64,000 bases of DNA. Origin: DASUSH01 sp963785155. Lineage in GTDB: Bacteria > Actinomycetota > Thermoleophilia > Solirubrobacterales > 70-9. The notes beneath the pieces are model-generated. The model saw only the letters and a list, made by a program, of their open reading frames with translations, was not told the origin of the DNA and ran no database searches. This document shows, piece after piece, positions 45,181 through 56,179 of the stretch. Both the position numbers and the translations under genes were made by a program. Position 1 is the stretch's first letter; each line of letters opens with the position of its first letter. The stretch covers positions 124,001 to 188,000 of the forward strand of contig CAWAUB010000001.1 in NCBI GenBank assembly GCA_963785155.1. The letters run 5' to 3'.

Positions 45181-45801
45181 GCGTTGCCGCCGGGGAAGCC
45201 GCCGGCGTCGAAGGAGAAGCCGCTGGGCGTGCCGCCGGATTGGCCGTCCTGCTGGCCACCGAACTGGCTGATGTCGACGCCGCGGCCGGCGAGCACCTGC
45301 ATCAGCGCCTCCTGAAGCCCCGGGACCTGAGCGGCGTCGAAGGGCTGGCCCGACTCGGGGTCGACGCCGTACTGCCGCATCACGCCCATCATCTCGTCCC
45401 TGAGTCCCTCCATCCCACGCAGGTCGAGCGTCTGCGGCTGACCGGCCGAGACGGAGACGTCGGCAGAGCCCATGGCGCCGCCGAAGCCGGCGCCGCCGAA
45501 CGCCTGCTGCAGCTGCGTGACCGCCTGCGCCACCTGCTGTGCCTGGTCGGCGGGCACGCCCGCGGCGATCAGCTGGTCGGCGGTTTGCGCGCCCGCGGGA
45601 CCGCCGGCCGGACTCGCCGTTACGGGAGCTTCGGTGGGACTCGCGGGTGCGGGCGCGTCCGCTGCGCTCGCCCAGCCGTCCTCTCCCGTCTGGACCGACC
45701 CCGGCAGGGCCGAGCCCTTGACCAGCCTGCTCGAACTCGGGCGAGCCCGGTTCGGGCATCGCCTTCTGATCGCGCTTGAAGAGGTTGCCGAAGAAGCCCA
45801 T
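45177..45801 (-). CDS. Hypothetical protein preceded by repeat R1 (one frameshift)
   Basis: About 207 residues. The ATG at 45801 opens MGFFGNLFKRDQKAMPEPG; near 45728 the frame changes and continues KGSALPGSVQTGEDGWASAADAPAPASP, then AQTADQLIAAGVPADQAQQVAQAVTQLQQAF and GLRDEMMGVMRQYGVDPESGQPFDAAQVPGL. It is acidic, Ala/Pro-rich in the middle and Gln/Gly-rich at the end, with no signal or membrane helix. No family was recognised. It meets the dehydrogenase gene stop to stop and follows the GMC gene across R1 copy 2. Confidence 0.6.
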
Positions 45802-45854
45802 ATCTCATGCAGATGAGATCGAGCCGAACCGGACGCGAAGCGGAGGATTCGGCG
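45802..45854 (-). repeat. R1 repeat, copy 2 (53 bp, between stop and start codons)
   Basis: Identical over 53 bp to 31895-31947 and in the same relation to genes: 3 bp after the GMC oxidoreductase stop and directly before the ATG of the next minus-strand gene. Contains the hairpin ATCTCAT-CTGC-ATGAGAT and a GCCGAA/TTCGGC stem. Confidence 0.85.
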
Positions 45855-45857
45855 GTT

Positions 45858-47522
45858 TCATTTTGTCCCGCGGATCATGTCAGAGGCCTTCTCGCCGATC
45901 ATGACAGTCGAAGCGTGGGTGTTCCCGCCCGGGATCAGCGGCATCACCGAGGCGTCGGCGACCCGCAGCCCGTCGACGCCGCGGACGCGCAACTCGGGAT
46001 CGACGACCGCGTCGTCCCCGCTGCCCATCCGGCAGGTGCCGACCGGGTGGTAGGTGAGCTCGACCCGCTTGCGGATGTCGGCCTCGATCGCGTCATCGTC
46101 GTCGGCGACATCGGGCCCGGGGAACATCTCGGGCCCGCTGGCCTCGGCGAGCGGATCGGTGGCGGCGATCTTCCGGGCCAGCCTGACCCCCGCGACAAGG
46201 GTCGCGACGTCCTGCGGCTCGGTCAGGTGGTTGCCGAGGATGGCCGGCTTCTCCAGCGGGTCGGCGCTGCGGATCCGCACGTGACCGCGGCTCTTCGGCG
46301 TGACCAGGATCGGGACCAACGAGTAGGCGTGGCGCTCGTGGGTGGTGAAGCCGTGGTCGACGAAGAAGACCGGGCCGAAATGGAACTGCAGGTCGGCCGC
46401 CGGCAGGCCGGGCCGGGTGCGGGTGAACAGCGAGCCCTCGGCGACGTTGGAGGTGAGCAGGCCGGTGCGGCGCAGGAGGAAGTTGGCCAGCTCGCGCGGC
46501 TTCTCCGCGTCGAGCAGGGTGCCTCCGAGCTCCGACTCCCAGACGCAGACGATGTATGGGTGGTCCTGGAGGTTCTCGCCGACGCCCGGCAGCTCGAGCT
46601 TGGTCTCGACGCCCGCCTCTTTCAGGACGTCCGACGGGCCGATTCCAGAAGCCTGCAGCAGCCAGGGCGAACCGATCGAGCCGGCCGCCAGGACGATCTC
46701 GCGATCCGCCCGCGCGACGCGGACGGTGCCGCGCTTGTCCTGGTAGCGGATCCCGGTCGCGCGGCCGTCCGCGAGCTCCAGACCCAGGGCCTGGGCGCGG
46801 GTTGCGATCGCCAGGTTCTTGCGCCGGCGCACGGTGCGCGGCAGGTACGCATCGGCCGCGCTGAAGCGCATGCCGCGCTTCTGGGTCACCTGGTTCATTC
46901 CGACCCCGTCCTGCTCCGGCGAGTTGAAGTCGGCGTTCCGGGGGATCCCGGTCGCGGCCGCCGACTCGACGATCCGCTCGCTGAGCGGGTTGGGCATGAC
47001 GAGGTCGGTGATCTCCAGCGGGCCGCCGGTGCCGTGCAGCTCGGACGGGCCGCGCGAGTTGTTCTCCGATCGCTTGAAGTAGGGCAGGACGTCGTCCCAC
47101 CCCCACCCCTCGGCGCCGGCGTCGCGCCAGGCGTCGAAGTCGATCGGGCGCCCGCGCATGTAGACCATCGCGTTCATCGAGCTCGAGCCGCCCATCGACT
47201 TGCCGCGCGGGATGAACAGCGAACGGTCGTCGCAGCCCGGCTCGGGCTCGGAGTCGAACGCCCAGTCGAGCTTCGTCCGGAACTGCTTCGAGAACGCCGC
47301 CGGGATACGGATGTTCGGATGGCGGCCGCCGCCGCCGGCCTCGAGCAGCAGGACCTTCCGCGCCGGATCCTCGGAGAGGCGGTTCGCGAGTACGCAGCCG
47401 GCCGAGCCGGCTCCGACTATGACGTAGTCGTAGTCCGTGCTACGACGCGTTCGTTGTCGGCGCCGCCTCGGGCGCCGGCGCAGCGGTGGTGGTCGAGGTG
47501 TACTCGAACTCCTCCTCCGCAC
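45858..47522 (-). CDS. GMC oxidoreductase (choline dehydrogenase-like, FAD)
   Basis: Up to 554 residues; the conserved protein starts about residue 29 (DYDYVIVGAGSAGCVLANRL, the ADP-binding Rossmann motif). Further landmarks: GMC signature RGKSMGGSSSMNAMVYMRG, LAAGSIGSPWLLQASGIG, PGVGENLQDHP, and the catalytic His segment TYHPVGTCRMG and GGNTHASTVMIGEKASDMI. Family enzymes oxidise alcohols such as choline, glucose or aliphatic alcohols. No good start codon lies close to the Rossmann motif; ATG 47522 overlaps the upstream gene by 83 bp, so the N-terminus is uncertain. Confidence 0.9.
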   Translation of the reverse strand: MRRRSSSTPRPPPLRRRPRRRRQRTRRSTDYDYVIVGAGSAGCVLANRLSEDPARKVLLLEAGGGGRHPNIRIPAAFSKQFRTKLDWAFDSEPEPGCDDRSLFIPRGKSMGGSSSMNAMVYMRGRPIDFDAWRDAGAEGWGWDDVLPYFKRSENNSRGPSELHGTGGPLEITDLVMPNPLSERIVESAAATGIPRNADFNSPEQDGVGMNQVTQKRGMRFSAADAYLPRTVRRRKNLAIATRAQALGLELADGRATGIRYQDKRGTVRVARADREIVLAAGSIGSPWLLQASGIGPSDVLKEAGVETKLELPGVGENLQDHPYIVCVWESELGGTLLDAEKPRELANFLLRRTGLLTSNVAEGSLFTRTRPGLPAADLQFHFGPVFFVDHGFTTHERHAYSLVPILVTPKSRGHVRIRSADPLEKPAILGNHLTEPQDVATLVAGVRLARKIAATDPLAEASGPEMFPGPDVADDDDAIEADIRKRVELTYHPVGTCRMGSGDDAVVDPELRVRGVDGLRVADASVMPLIPGGNTHASTVMIGEKASDMIRGTK

Positions 47523-47910
47523 CGAACAGCTTGTCCATCAGCGCCTTGCGGGCATCCTCGGAGAGCACCAGGACGACGATCGCCCCGATCAGCCCGAGCA
47601 GAAGCAGACGGCCCAAGCTGAGGCCCTTCCGCTCCTTCTTCCCGCGCAGACGATCTGCGGCGTCCTTCAGATTCTCGGCGGCGTCCTGAAGATCCTTGTG
47701 GACCTTCTTGTCATCCATCAGCGCCTTCGCGGGGCCCTTGCCGTTGGCCATCCGCGCATACGCGTCGCGAGCCGCCTCGAAGGCAGCCTGGATGCTGTCC
47801 CGCAGTTCCTCGTCCTCGATCAACCGCTGCACGTACGGGCTCGAGCGAACCGCGGACGCGGCTCCGCCAACCGTTGCGGCAGCTCCCGCGGCCTTTTTCT
47901 TCGATGCCAT
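47440..47910 (-). CDS. Hypothetical protein with coiled coil and one TM segment
   Basis: A 156-residue protein. Residues 1-20 are Ala-rich and basic; SSPYVQRLIEDEELRDSIQAAFEAARDAYARMANGKGPAKAL is helical; a membrane helix follows (LGRLLLLGLIGAIVVLVLSED), then an acidic and Thr/Pro-rich tail. ATG 47910 is preceded by GGAGAGG. It is upstream of the GMC gene on the same strand. The family is common but uncharacterised in Thermoleophilia (inference). Confidence 0.6.
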   Translation of the reverse strand: MASKKKAAGAAATVGGAASAVRSSPYVQRLIEDEELRDSIQAAFEAARDAYARMANGKGPAKALMDDKKVHKDLQDAAENLKDAADRLRGKKERKGLSLGRLLLLGLIGAIVVLVLSEDARKALMDKLFGAEEEFEYTSTTTAAPAPEAAPTTNAS

Positions 47911-48034
47911 CAACCTCTCCTAGTTCGCTGTGTTCCGAACGTCCTCGCGGAGCATATAACCGCGCGCCTTGCGGGGGAAACCGAATGGGGGTTTACGCTT
48001 CATCCGCGGGACTTTCAATAGGGAGGATGCGGAG

Positions 48035-48720
48035 ATGGTGAGAGAGAAGCTCAGCTACGCGAATGTGATGGCGACGGTCGCCGTATTCATCACATTGGGC
48101 GGGGTCGGATACGCGGCATCTCAGCTGCCGAAGAACTCGGTGAAGGCGAAGCAGATCGCGAAGAACGCGGTCAAGGGTCCCGAGATCGCCGCCAACTCGG
48201 TAGGCACGAGCGAGGTGACCAACGGCTCGCTGCTCTCGGACGACTTCGGCGCCGGCGAGATTCCGGCGGGCCCACAGGGCCCTGCCGGGAACGACGGCCA
48301 GCCCGGCGCCACCGGTCCACCGGGGCCGACGTTGGGCAAGACGGAGACCATCGCGCTGCCACCGGCCATAGAACCGCTGGTGCTCGGAGCGCCGGTCGAC
48401 GCGGTCACGATCAACCTCCCGACGGCTGGACGGCTTCTCGTTACAGCTGACGCCGACGGATTCGGGGTCGTGGTCGACTGCGATCCGAACAGCGGAGGCA
48501 CGGTGGGCCTTTACGCCGATGGCACCATCCCGATCCAGGGCACGAGTCGAACCGTCTCCAATGGCGCCGCGGAGCCCTACCACGTCTCTGGCGTTACGGA
48601 CGTGTTGCCGGCGGGCAGCCATCAGGTCGGATACGGCGCGAACTGCACCGGGGCGAGCATCCCGGAGATCTTCAACGTCGACACCGAGCGCTCGACGTCG
48701 GCGGTGCTGCTCGGCAGCGG

Positions 48721-48724
<4 letters not shown>
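48035..48724 (+). CDS. Collagen-like exported surface protein
   Basis: About 229 residues. The N-terminus REKLSYANVMATVAVFITLGGVGYAASQLPKNSVKAKQI is a signal segment and repeat start typical of a large Thermoleophilia family. A short collagen-like stretch GPQGPAGNDGQPGATGPPGP follows (about 88-110), then a C-terminal beta domain with Cys residues (VVVDCDPNSGG, GANCTGAS). Likely cell-surface. ATG 48035 is chosen by GGGAGGA at 48021-48027. It overlaps the lon stop by 4 bp. Confidence 0.75.
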
Positions 48725-51168
<2,444 letters not shown>

Positions 51169-51178
51169 CGTCCCGCTT

Positions 51179-51646
51179 CTACTCGCTGCGCTCGATCGGC
51201 ACGGTGCGCGATTGCGAGGACGCGGAGCGGAGGGGCAGCTCGATCCTCAGCACGCCGTCCTCGTAGGTCGCCTTTGCCTTCTCGGCGTCGACGTCGGCGC
51301 TGAGCTCGACCACCCGTCGGAACGGCCCGGTGGCGATCTCGAGCTGCTCGTAGACGCGGCCCTCGGTCTCCTGCACCGGCCGCTCGCCGGCGATCACCAG
51401 CCGCCGACCGGATACCTCGAGCCCGATCTTGGCCAGCTCGACGCCGGCGACGTCGACCTTGATCACGGCCTTCGGCGGACCGGACGCGTCATCCGCGACG
51501 TTGCAGTAGTAGACGTCGACCCGCGGCGAGAAGCCGGGCGTCCGCCGCGTCGCCAGCCCGGTCCGCTCCCAGACGTCACCGAAGAGCTCATCCATCTCCC
51601 GCCGGACGCGGTCGAAGTTGACGAACAGGTCTCGCTGGCGGGACAT
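51179..51646 (-). CDS. Hsp20/alpha-crystallin family small heat-shock protein
   Basis: About 155 residues. N-terminal DLFVNFDRVRREMDELFGDVW, then the alpha-crystallin domain (about 43-130): PRVDVYYCNVADD, VIKVDVAGVELAKIGLEVSGRRLVIAGER, FRRVVELSADVDAEKAKATYEDGVLRIELPL. A C-terminal VPIE replaces the usual IxI anchor. It is an ATP-independent holdase and lies just upstream of lon. The ATG at 51646 has no clear ribosome site. Confidence 0.9.
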   Translation of the reverse strand: MSRQRDLFVNFDRVRREMDELFGDVWERTGLATRRTPGFSPRVDVYYCNVADDASGPPKAVIKVDVAGVELAKIGLEVSGRRLVIAGERPVQETEGRVYEQLEIATGPFRRVVELSADVDAEKAKATYEDGVLRIELPLRSASSQSRTVPIERSE

Positions 51647-51675
51647 GGGTGGAAAGGTAACCACCCGAGGGTCGG

Positions 51676-52470
51676 CTAGATCTCGTAGACCGCGCCCTCG
51701 GTCGCCACCTCGACCGGCGCGCCGAAGGCCTCCGAGCCTTGCTCTCGCGCCCATTCCGCGTCGAGCTCGTCGGAGATATGGGTGAGGACCACCCGCTTCG
51801 CCCCGGCGAGCCGCGCGTGCTCGCCGGCCTCCGAGGGGGTTAGGTGACCGCGCTGGCCGGTCCGCTCGGGGCGCGGCAGCGTCGCCTCGACGATCAGGAG
51901 ATCGGTGTCCCGGGCGGCGTCGATGATCTCGTCACCGGGCCGGCAGTCGGCGCCGAAGGTGAGCCGGCCGCCTCCCGAGCTGCTCGTCAGATTGATCGCG
52001 AACGTCTCCGTGAAGTGGGGAACCCGGTGGAAGCGCGCCTCGAGCGGCCCGACCCGGACGGAGCCCTTCGGGTCGTACTCGTCCACCCGGAAAGCGTTGT
52101 CGATCAGCTCATCCGGTCCCCAGGCGCCGACGATACCCCTGAGGGTGGCGGCGCCGCCCGCGGGCAGGTGGAGCTCCGGGCGAGCGGGGTGGTCGGTCCC
52201 CGGCCAGCGATCGACGGGGACCGGCTGCTGGCGAGGGGCGTAGGTGAGGGCGTAGGCGAACGGCACGAGGTCGAGGAAGTGATCGGCGTGCATATGCGAG
52301 ACCAGCACCGCGTCGACGTCGATGTAGTCGAGGTGCTGCCTGAGCTTTCCGAAGACCCCGTTGCCGCAGTCGAGCAGCAGGTCGGTGTCGCCGTCGGAGA
52401 TCAGATAGCCGCTGCACGCCCCGCCGGCGTCCTGCCAGGACGGTGACTTGCCGAGAACCCTGACCCTCAT
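51676..52470 (-). CDS. MBL-fold metal-dependent hydrolase (RNase Z-like)
   Basis: A 264-residue metallo-beta-lactamase-fold enzyme. HMHADHFLDL carries the HxHxDH motif; RVPHFTETFAINL, FGADCRPGDEII and LTHISDELD supply the remaining metal ligands. The N-terminal MRVRVLGKSPSWQDAGGACSGYLI resembles phosphodiesterase/RNase Z-type members. The substrate is unknown. It is upstream of hsp20 and lon on the same strand. Confidence 0.85.
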   Translation of the reverse strand: MRVRVLGKSPSWQDAGGACSGYLISDGDTDLLLDCGNGVFGKLRQHLDYIDVDAVLVSHMHADHFLDLVPFAYALTYAPRQQPVPVDRWPGTDHPARPELHLPAGGAATLRGIVGAWGPDELIDNAFRVDEYDPKGSVRVGPLEARFHRVPHFTETFAINLTSSSGGGRLTFGADCRPGDEIIDAARDTDLLIVEATLPRPERTGQRGHLTPSEAGEHARLAGAKRVVLTHISDELDAEWAREQGSEAFGAPVEVATEGAVYEI

Positions 52471-52509
52471 GGGCGGAGCCTACGTCAATTGCAGGGGAAA
52501 TCCGGGCCG

Positions 52510-52710
52510 TCAGCTTGCGAGCGCGACCGGCTCGGACTCCCGGATCAGGAGCGCCGGCTGGCGTGGCGGCATCAGGCCGTCGGGCGTGTCCGGGCGAAAG
52601 GTCGCGCACGGCCCGCCGAGATCGAGGGCGCAGAGCCCGCGGCAGCCGAAGAAGCAGCTCTCACAGCCCGGCTTCCGCTTGCGCTTCCTGGAGGTCTGCG
52701 TCGTCTTCAC
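52510..52710 (-). CDS. Small Cys-rich basic protein
   Basis: About 66 residues: a Lys/Arg-rich start (VKTTQTSRKRKRKPG), then CESCFFGCRGLCALDLGGPCATFRPD with five Cys in CxxC and spaced positions, suggesting a small metal-binding knuckle. GTG 52710 is chosen because the basic start follows it. No named family was recognised with certainty. Confidence 0.5.
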   Translation of the reverse strand: MKTTQTSRKRKRKPGCESCFFGCRGLCALDLGGPCATFRPDTPDGLMPPRQPALLIRESEPVALAS

Positions 52711-52757
52711 GGCGACGACTATTGCAGGGCCTGACCCGCCGCGCCAGTCCTGAAGCC

Positions 52758-52803
52758 GCAAATCGCAACATTTCCGTAACAACAGGAATTACCTGCAAAT
52801 CGC
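52758..52803. repeat. Direct repeat GCAAATCGC upstream of the fatty-acid hydroxylase gene
   Basis: GCAAATCGC at 52758-52766 and 52795-52803, 37 bp apart, inside a region of unusually low GC (about 52750-52840). It may be a protein-binding site for the divergent promoters. Function unknown. Confidence 0.35.
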
Positions 52804-52896
52804 CATGTTCTGAAAAGTCAAGTCCAAAAACCCCGCCTTTTGCGGCGTGCCGTCGGGAAGGATTCGAGGGCGCCGCGGCGTCGCTAGAATCGAACC

Positions 52897-53523
52897 ATGG
52901 CGCAAGAGCGAACCGCACGGCTCGCGGCCTCACCGCCCCTTTTCGAGAGCCGCTTCTTCGACTTCTTCTCGCGGGTCCACCCCGCGGTCCCGGCGATCAT
53001 CTTCCTGCCTTTGATCGCGGCGCTGGTCGTGTTCGGGGCCCGCGACGGCCAGGGCGCCCTCGAGATCATCGGCCTCTTCGTGGCCGGGCTCGCGGTCTGG
53101 ACGCTGACCGAGTATTGGCTGCACCGCAAGTTCTTCCATTGGGAGCCCGACAACGCCTTCGGCCGCCGGATGCACTTCATCATCCACGGCGTCCACCACG
53201 ACCACCCGAACGACCGGATGCGACTGGTGATGCCCCCTGGCGCGAGCATCCCCCTGGCCGCCCTCTTCTTCGGCCTCTTCTACCTCGTTCTCGGGCTGCC
53301 CACCGCCCTACCGGTCTTCGCCGGCTTCCTGCTCGGCTACCTCGTCTACGACTACACCCACTATTACCTTCACCACGCGGTCCCGAAGACTGACTTCGGC
53401 AAGCGACTGCGCCAACACCACATGCGTCACCATTTTCAGGACCACAGGTTCGGTTTCGGTGTTTCCACACCGTTCTGGGACATGGTGTTCCGCACCCAGC
53501 CTCGCAGTCGCAAAGCCGACTGA
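52897..53523 (+). CDS. Fatty acid hydroxylase/sterol desaturase superfamily protein
   Basis: A 208-residue membrane di-iron enzyme. Four membrane helices surround the His clusters: HRKFFH (about 76-81), HGVHHDHP (about 94-101), HYYLHH (about 155-160) and HHMRHHFQDH (about 172-181). The family hydroxylates or desaturates lipids; the nearest layout is fatty-acid 2-hydroxylase. It could act on membrane fatty acids or hopanoid-like lipids (inference). Confidence 0.9.
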   Translation: MAQERTARLAASPPLFESRFFDFFSRVHPAVPAIIFLPLIAALVVFGARDGQGALEIIGLFVAGLAVWTLTEYWLHRKFFHWEPDNAFGRRMHFIIHGVHHDHPNDRMRLVMPPGASIPLAALFFGLFYLVLGLPTALPVFAGFLLGYLVYDYTHYYLHHAVPKTDFGKRLRQHHMRHHFQDHRFGFGVSTPFWDMVFRTQPRSRKAD

Positions 53524-53525
53524 GC

Positions 53526-53572
53526 GTTACCGGCCGTTACTGTTACTTCCATGACACCTCAAGGAAGTAACA
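53526..53572 (+). promoter_or_regulatory. Inverted repeat straddling a start codon, with GTTAC direct repeats
   Basis: TGTTACTTCC (53541-53550) and GGAAGTAACA (53563-53572) form a perfect 10-bp inverted repeat with the ATG at 53551 inside the 12-bp loop. GTTAC also occurs at 53526-53530, 53536-53540 and 53542-53546. A TACTGT -10 box 7 bp before the ATG suggests a leaderless mRNA. Likely autoregulatory operator or start-codon hairpin. Confidence 0.6.
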
Positions 53573-53922
53573 CAATTGATCAGGTACGCACCCAGCTTCA
53601 GGACCGCCTACGCGAGCTCGACGACGAGCGCGACCAGGTCCAGAAGGCGCTCGCCGCGCTCGGCGGCCGCCGCGGTCCCGGACGGCCGCGCGGTTCCCGA
53701 ACCGGCACCGGAGCCCGCCGCTCCCCCGGACGCCGCCGCCGCCGCGGCGGCACCCGCCGCGACCAGGCCGTCAAGATCGTCACGGCCGAGCCCGGCATCT
53801 CCGCCGGCGCGATCGCGAAGCAGATGAAGATCGCCCCGAACTACATGTACCGCGTGATGGGCGAGCTGGAGAAGGAAGGCCTCGTCCGCAAGGAGGGGCG
53901 CGGCTACTTCCCGCCCGAGTAG
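53551..53922 (+). CDS. AT-hook-like plus winged-helix DNA-binding protein
   Basis: A 123-residue protein. Residues about 8-38 form a helical coiled coil (IDQVRTQLQDRLRELDDERDQVQKAL). A basic segment GGRRGPGRPRGSR holds the AT-hook core GRPRG, followed by more Arg-rich sequence to about 70. The C-terminal winged helix (QAVKIVTAEPGISAGAIAKQMKIAPNYMYRVMGELEKEGLV) is a MarR/ArsR-like reader. It is a probable nucleoid-associated or transcriptional regulator. The start codon is embedded in an inverted repeat. Confidence 0.78.
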   Translation: MTPQGSNTIDQVRTQLQDRLRELDDERDQVQKALAALGGRRGPGRPRGSRTGTGARRSPGRRRRRGGTRRDQAVKIVTAEPGISAGAIAKQMKIAPNYMYRVMGELEKEGLVRKEGRGYFPPE

Positions 53923-53925
53923 TAC

Positions 53926-54912
53926 TTAGAGCAGCCCGAGGTCGCGGACCGACTCGCGCTCCTCGCCGAGCTCGCCGGTCGTGGCGTCGATCCGCTCGCG
54001 CGAGAACTCGGGGATCTCGAGGTCCTCGACGATCTTCCACTCGCCGCCGTCGCAGCGGCAGGGAAAGCCGGAGACGAGGCCCTCGGGCACGCCGTAGGAG
54101 CCGTCCGAGACGACGCCCATCGAGACCCAGTCGTCGTCCGGGGTCCCGAGCATCCAGTCGCGGACGTGGTCGATCGCGGCGTTCGCGGCCGAGGCCGCGC
54201 TCGATGAGCCTCGCGCCTCGATGATCGCGGCGCCGCGCTTGGCGACCGTCGGGATGAAGTCGTTGGCGATCCACTCCTGGTCGTCGACCGCGTCCCAGGC
54301 GGAGGTGCCGTTGACGTCGGCGTTCACCAGGTCGGGGTACTGGGTCGGTGAGTGGTTGCCCCACACCGACATCTGCTTGATCTGGGGAAGCGGCACCTCC
54401 AGCTTCGAGCCGAGCTGGGCGATCGCCCGGTTGTGGTCGAGCCGCATCATGGCGGTGAACCGCTCGTCGGGGACGTCGGGGGCGTGCGCGTTCGCAATCA
54501 GGCAGTTGGTGTTCGCGGGGTTGCCGACGACGAGGATGCGGACGTCGTCCGCGGCGCCGGCGTTGATCGCCTCGCCCTGCGGCTTGAAGATCCCGCCGTT
54601 CGCCTCGAGCAGGTCGGCGCGCTCCATGCCCTTGCCACGCGGCCGGGCGCCGACCAGCAGGCCGACGTTGCAGCCGTCGAAGGCCTCCCTGGGATCGTCG
54701 GTGATGTCGATCCCGGCGAGCAGCGGGAAGGCGCAGTCCTCGAGCTCCATCGCCGTGCCCTCGGCGGCGGTGACCGCGTCGGGGATCTCGAGCAGCCGAA
54801 GCTTTACCTGGGTGTCATCGCCGAGCATCTGGCCGCTGGCGACACGGAAAAGCAGCGCGTAGCCGATCTGGCCGGCGGCGCCGGTGACGGTGACGTTGAC
54901 GGGGGAGCTCAC
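53926..54912 (-). CDS. mdh: Malate dehydrogenase
   Basis: A 328-residue NAD-dependent enzyme of the TCA cycle. NAD-binding VTVTGAAGQIGYALLFRVASG, substrate-loop Arg in GARPRGKGMERADLL, VVGNPANTNCLIA, catalytic pair RLDHNRA and WGNHSPTQYPD. This is the cytosolic-type MDH used by many Actinobacteria. Its start overlaps the icd stop by 4 bp (ATGA), giving an icd-mdh operon. Confidence 0.95.
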   Translation of the reverse strand: MSSPVNVTVTGAAGQIGYALLFRVASGQMLGDDTQVKLRLLEIPDAVTAAEGTAMELEDCAFPLLAGIDITDDPREAFDGCNVGLLVGARPRGKGMERADLLEANGGIFKPQGEAINAGAADDVRILVVGNPANTNCLIANAHAPDVPDERFTAMMRLDHNRAIAQLGSKLEVPLPQIKQMSVWGNHSPTQYPDLVNADVNGTSAWDAVDDQEWIANDFIPTVAKRGAAIIEARGSSSAASAANAAIDHVRDWMLGTPDDDWVSMGVVSDGSYGVPEGLVSGFPCRCDGGEWKIVEDLEIPEFSRERIDATTGELGEERESVRDLGLL

Positions 54913-56138
54913 TGGTCGGTTTCTCCTTCGATTTCAGATTTCAAGTTCTCGTCGATCGACGCGAGGAACTCCTGGGTGGTCTGGAATTCCTGGTCGTCCC
55001 CGACCAACAGGGCCAGGTCCTTGGTCATCTTTCCGCTCTCCACCGTTTCGACACACACCCGCTCGAGCGTCTCGGCGAACTCGGTGACCTCGGGGGTCTC
55101 GTCCATGCGGCCGCGGGCTGCGAGGGCCCGGGTCCAGGCGAAGATCGATGCGATCGGGTTGGTGGACGTCGGGTTGCCCTTCTCGTGCTCGCGGAAATGG
55201 CGGGTGACGGTGCCGTGGGCGGCCTCGGCCTCGACCGTCTTGCCGTCGGGCGTCATCAGGACGCTGGTCATCAGGCCGAGCGAGCCGAAGCCCTGGGCGA
55301 CGGTGTCGGACTGGACGTCGCCGTCGTAGTTCTTGCAGGCCCAGACGTAGCCCCCCTCCCACTTCAGCGCCGCGGCGACCATGTCATCGATCAGCCGGTG
55401 CTCGTAGGTGAGGTCCTTGGCCTTGAAATCGTCGGCGAACTCGGCGTCGAAGACCTCCTGGAAGAGGTCCTTGAAGCGCCCGTCGTAGGTCTTCAAGATC
55501 GTGTTCTTCGTCGACATGTAGACCGGGTAATCGCGGTTGAGGCCGTAGCGGAAGGAGGCGCGGGCGAAGTCGCGGATCGAGTCGTCGAGGTTGTACATCG
55601 CCATCGCGATGCCGCTTGACGGAAAGTCGAAGACGTCGATTTCGATCGGCTCGCCCTCGTCCTTGGGGGTCCAGGTAAGCGTGAGCTTGCCCTCGCCCGG
55701 GATCAGGGTGTCCTCGGCGCGGTACTGGTCGCCGAAGGCGTGGCGGCCGATGATGATCGGCTTCGTCCAGCCGGGCACGAGCCGCGGGATGTTCGAGATC
55801 ACGATCGGCTCGCGGAAGATGACGCCGCCCAGGATGTTGCGGATCGTCCCGTTCGGCGAGCGGTACATCTCCTTCAGGCCGAACTCCTCGACGCGCGCCT
55901 CGTCGGGGGTGATCGTCGCGCACTTGACGCCCACCCCGTGCTCCTTGATCGCGTTCGCCGCGTCGACGGTGATCTGGTCGTTCGTCTCGTCCCGGCTCTC
56001 GATCCCGAGGTCGTAGTACTCGAGCTCCAGGTCGAGGTAGGGCAGGATCAGCTCGTCCTTGATGAAGGCCCAGATGATCCGGGTCATCTCGTCGCCGTCG
56101 AGCTCGACGATCGGCTTTAAGACTTCGATCTTGGCCAT
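54909..56138 (-). CDS. icd: Isocitrate dehydrogenase (NADP-type, homodimeric)
   Basis: A 409-residue IDH of the eukaryote-like homodimeric type. LDGDEMTRIIWAFIKDELI, substrate-binding SPNGTIRNILGGVIFREPI, KNYDGDVQSDTVAQGFGSLGLMTS and EAAHGTVTRHFREH with the NADP site. It produces 2-oxoglutarate and NADPH. It is translated ahead of mdh on the same strand. Confidence 0.95.
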   Translation of the reverse strand: MAKIEVLKPIVELDGDEMTRIIWAFIKDELILPYLDLELEYYDLGIESRDETNDQITVDAANAIKEHGVGVKCATITPDEARVEEFGLKEMYRSPNGTIRNILGGVIFREPIVISNIPRLVPGWTKPIIIGRHAFGDQYRAEDTLIPGEGKLTLTWTPKDEGEPIEIDVFDFPSSGIAMAMYNLDDSIRDFARASFRYGLNRDYPVYMSTKNTILKTYDGRFKDLFQEVFDAEFADDFKAKDLTYEHRLIDDMVAAALKWEGGYVWACKNYDGDVQSDTVAQGFGSLGLMTSVLMTPDGKTVEAEAAHGTVTRHFREHEKGNPTSTNPIASIFAWTRALAARGRMDETPEVTEFAETLERVCVETVESGKMTKDLALLVGDDQEFQTTQEFLASIDENLKSEIEGETDQ

Positions 56139-56179
56139 GCGGCGGGCGATGCTATTGGACGCCAGTTAGCGTCTGCCGG

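Noticed and set aside
51217..51245. GGACGCGGAGCGGAGG in hsp20 as another R1 copy
   Set aside because: One mismatch to the core but no flanking stems or extended similarity; likely chance in GC-rich DNA.
52489..52500. TCAATTGCAGGGG as a fourth R2 copy
   Set aside because: Only a few bases match the TCAACTGC arm and the central hairpin is missing.
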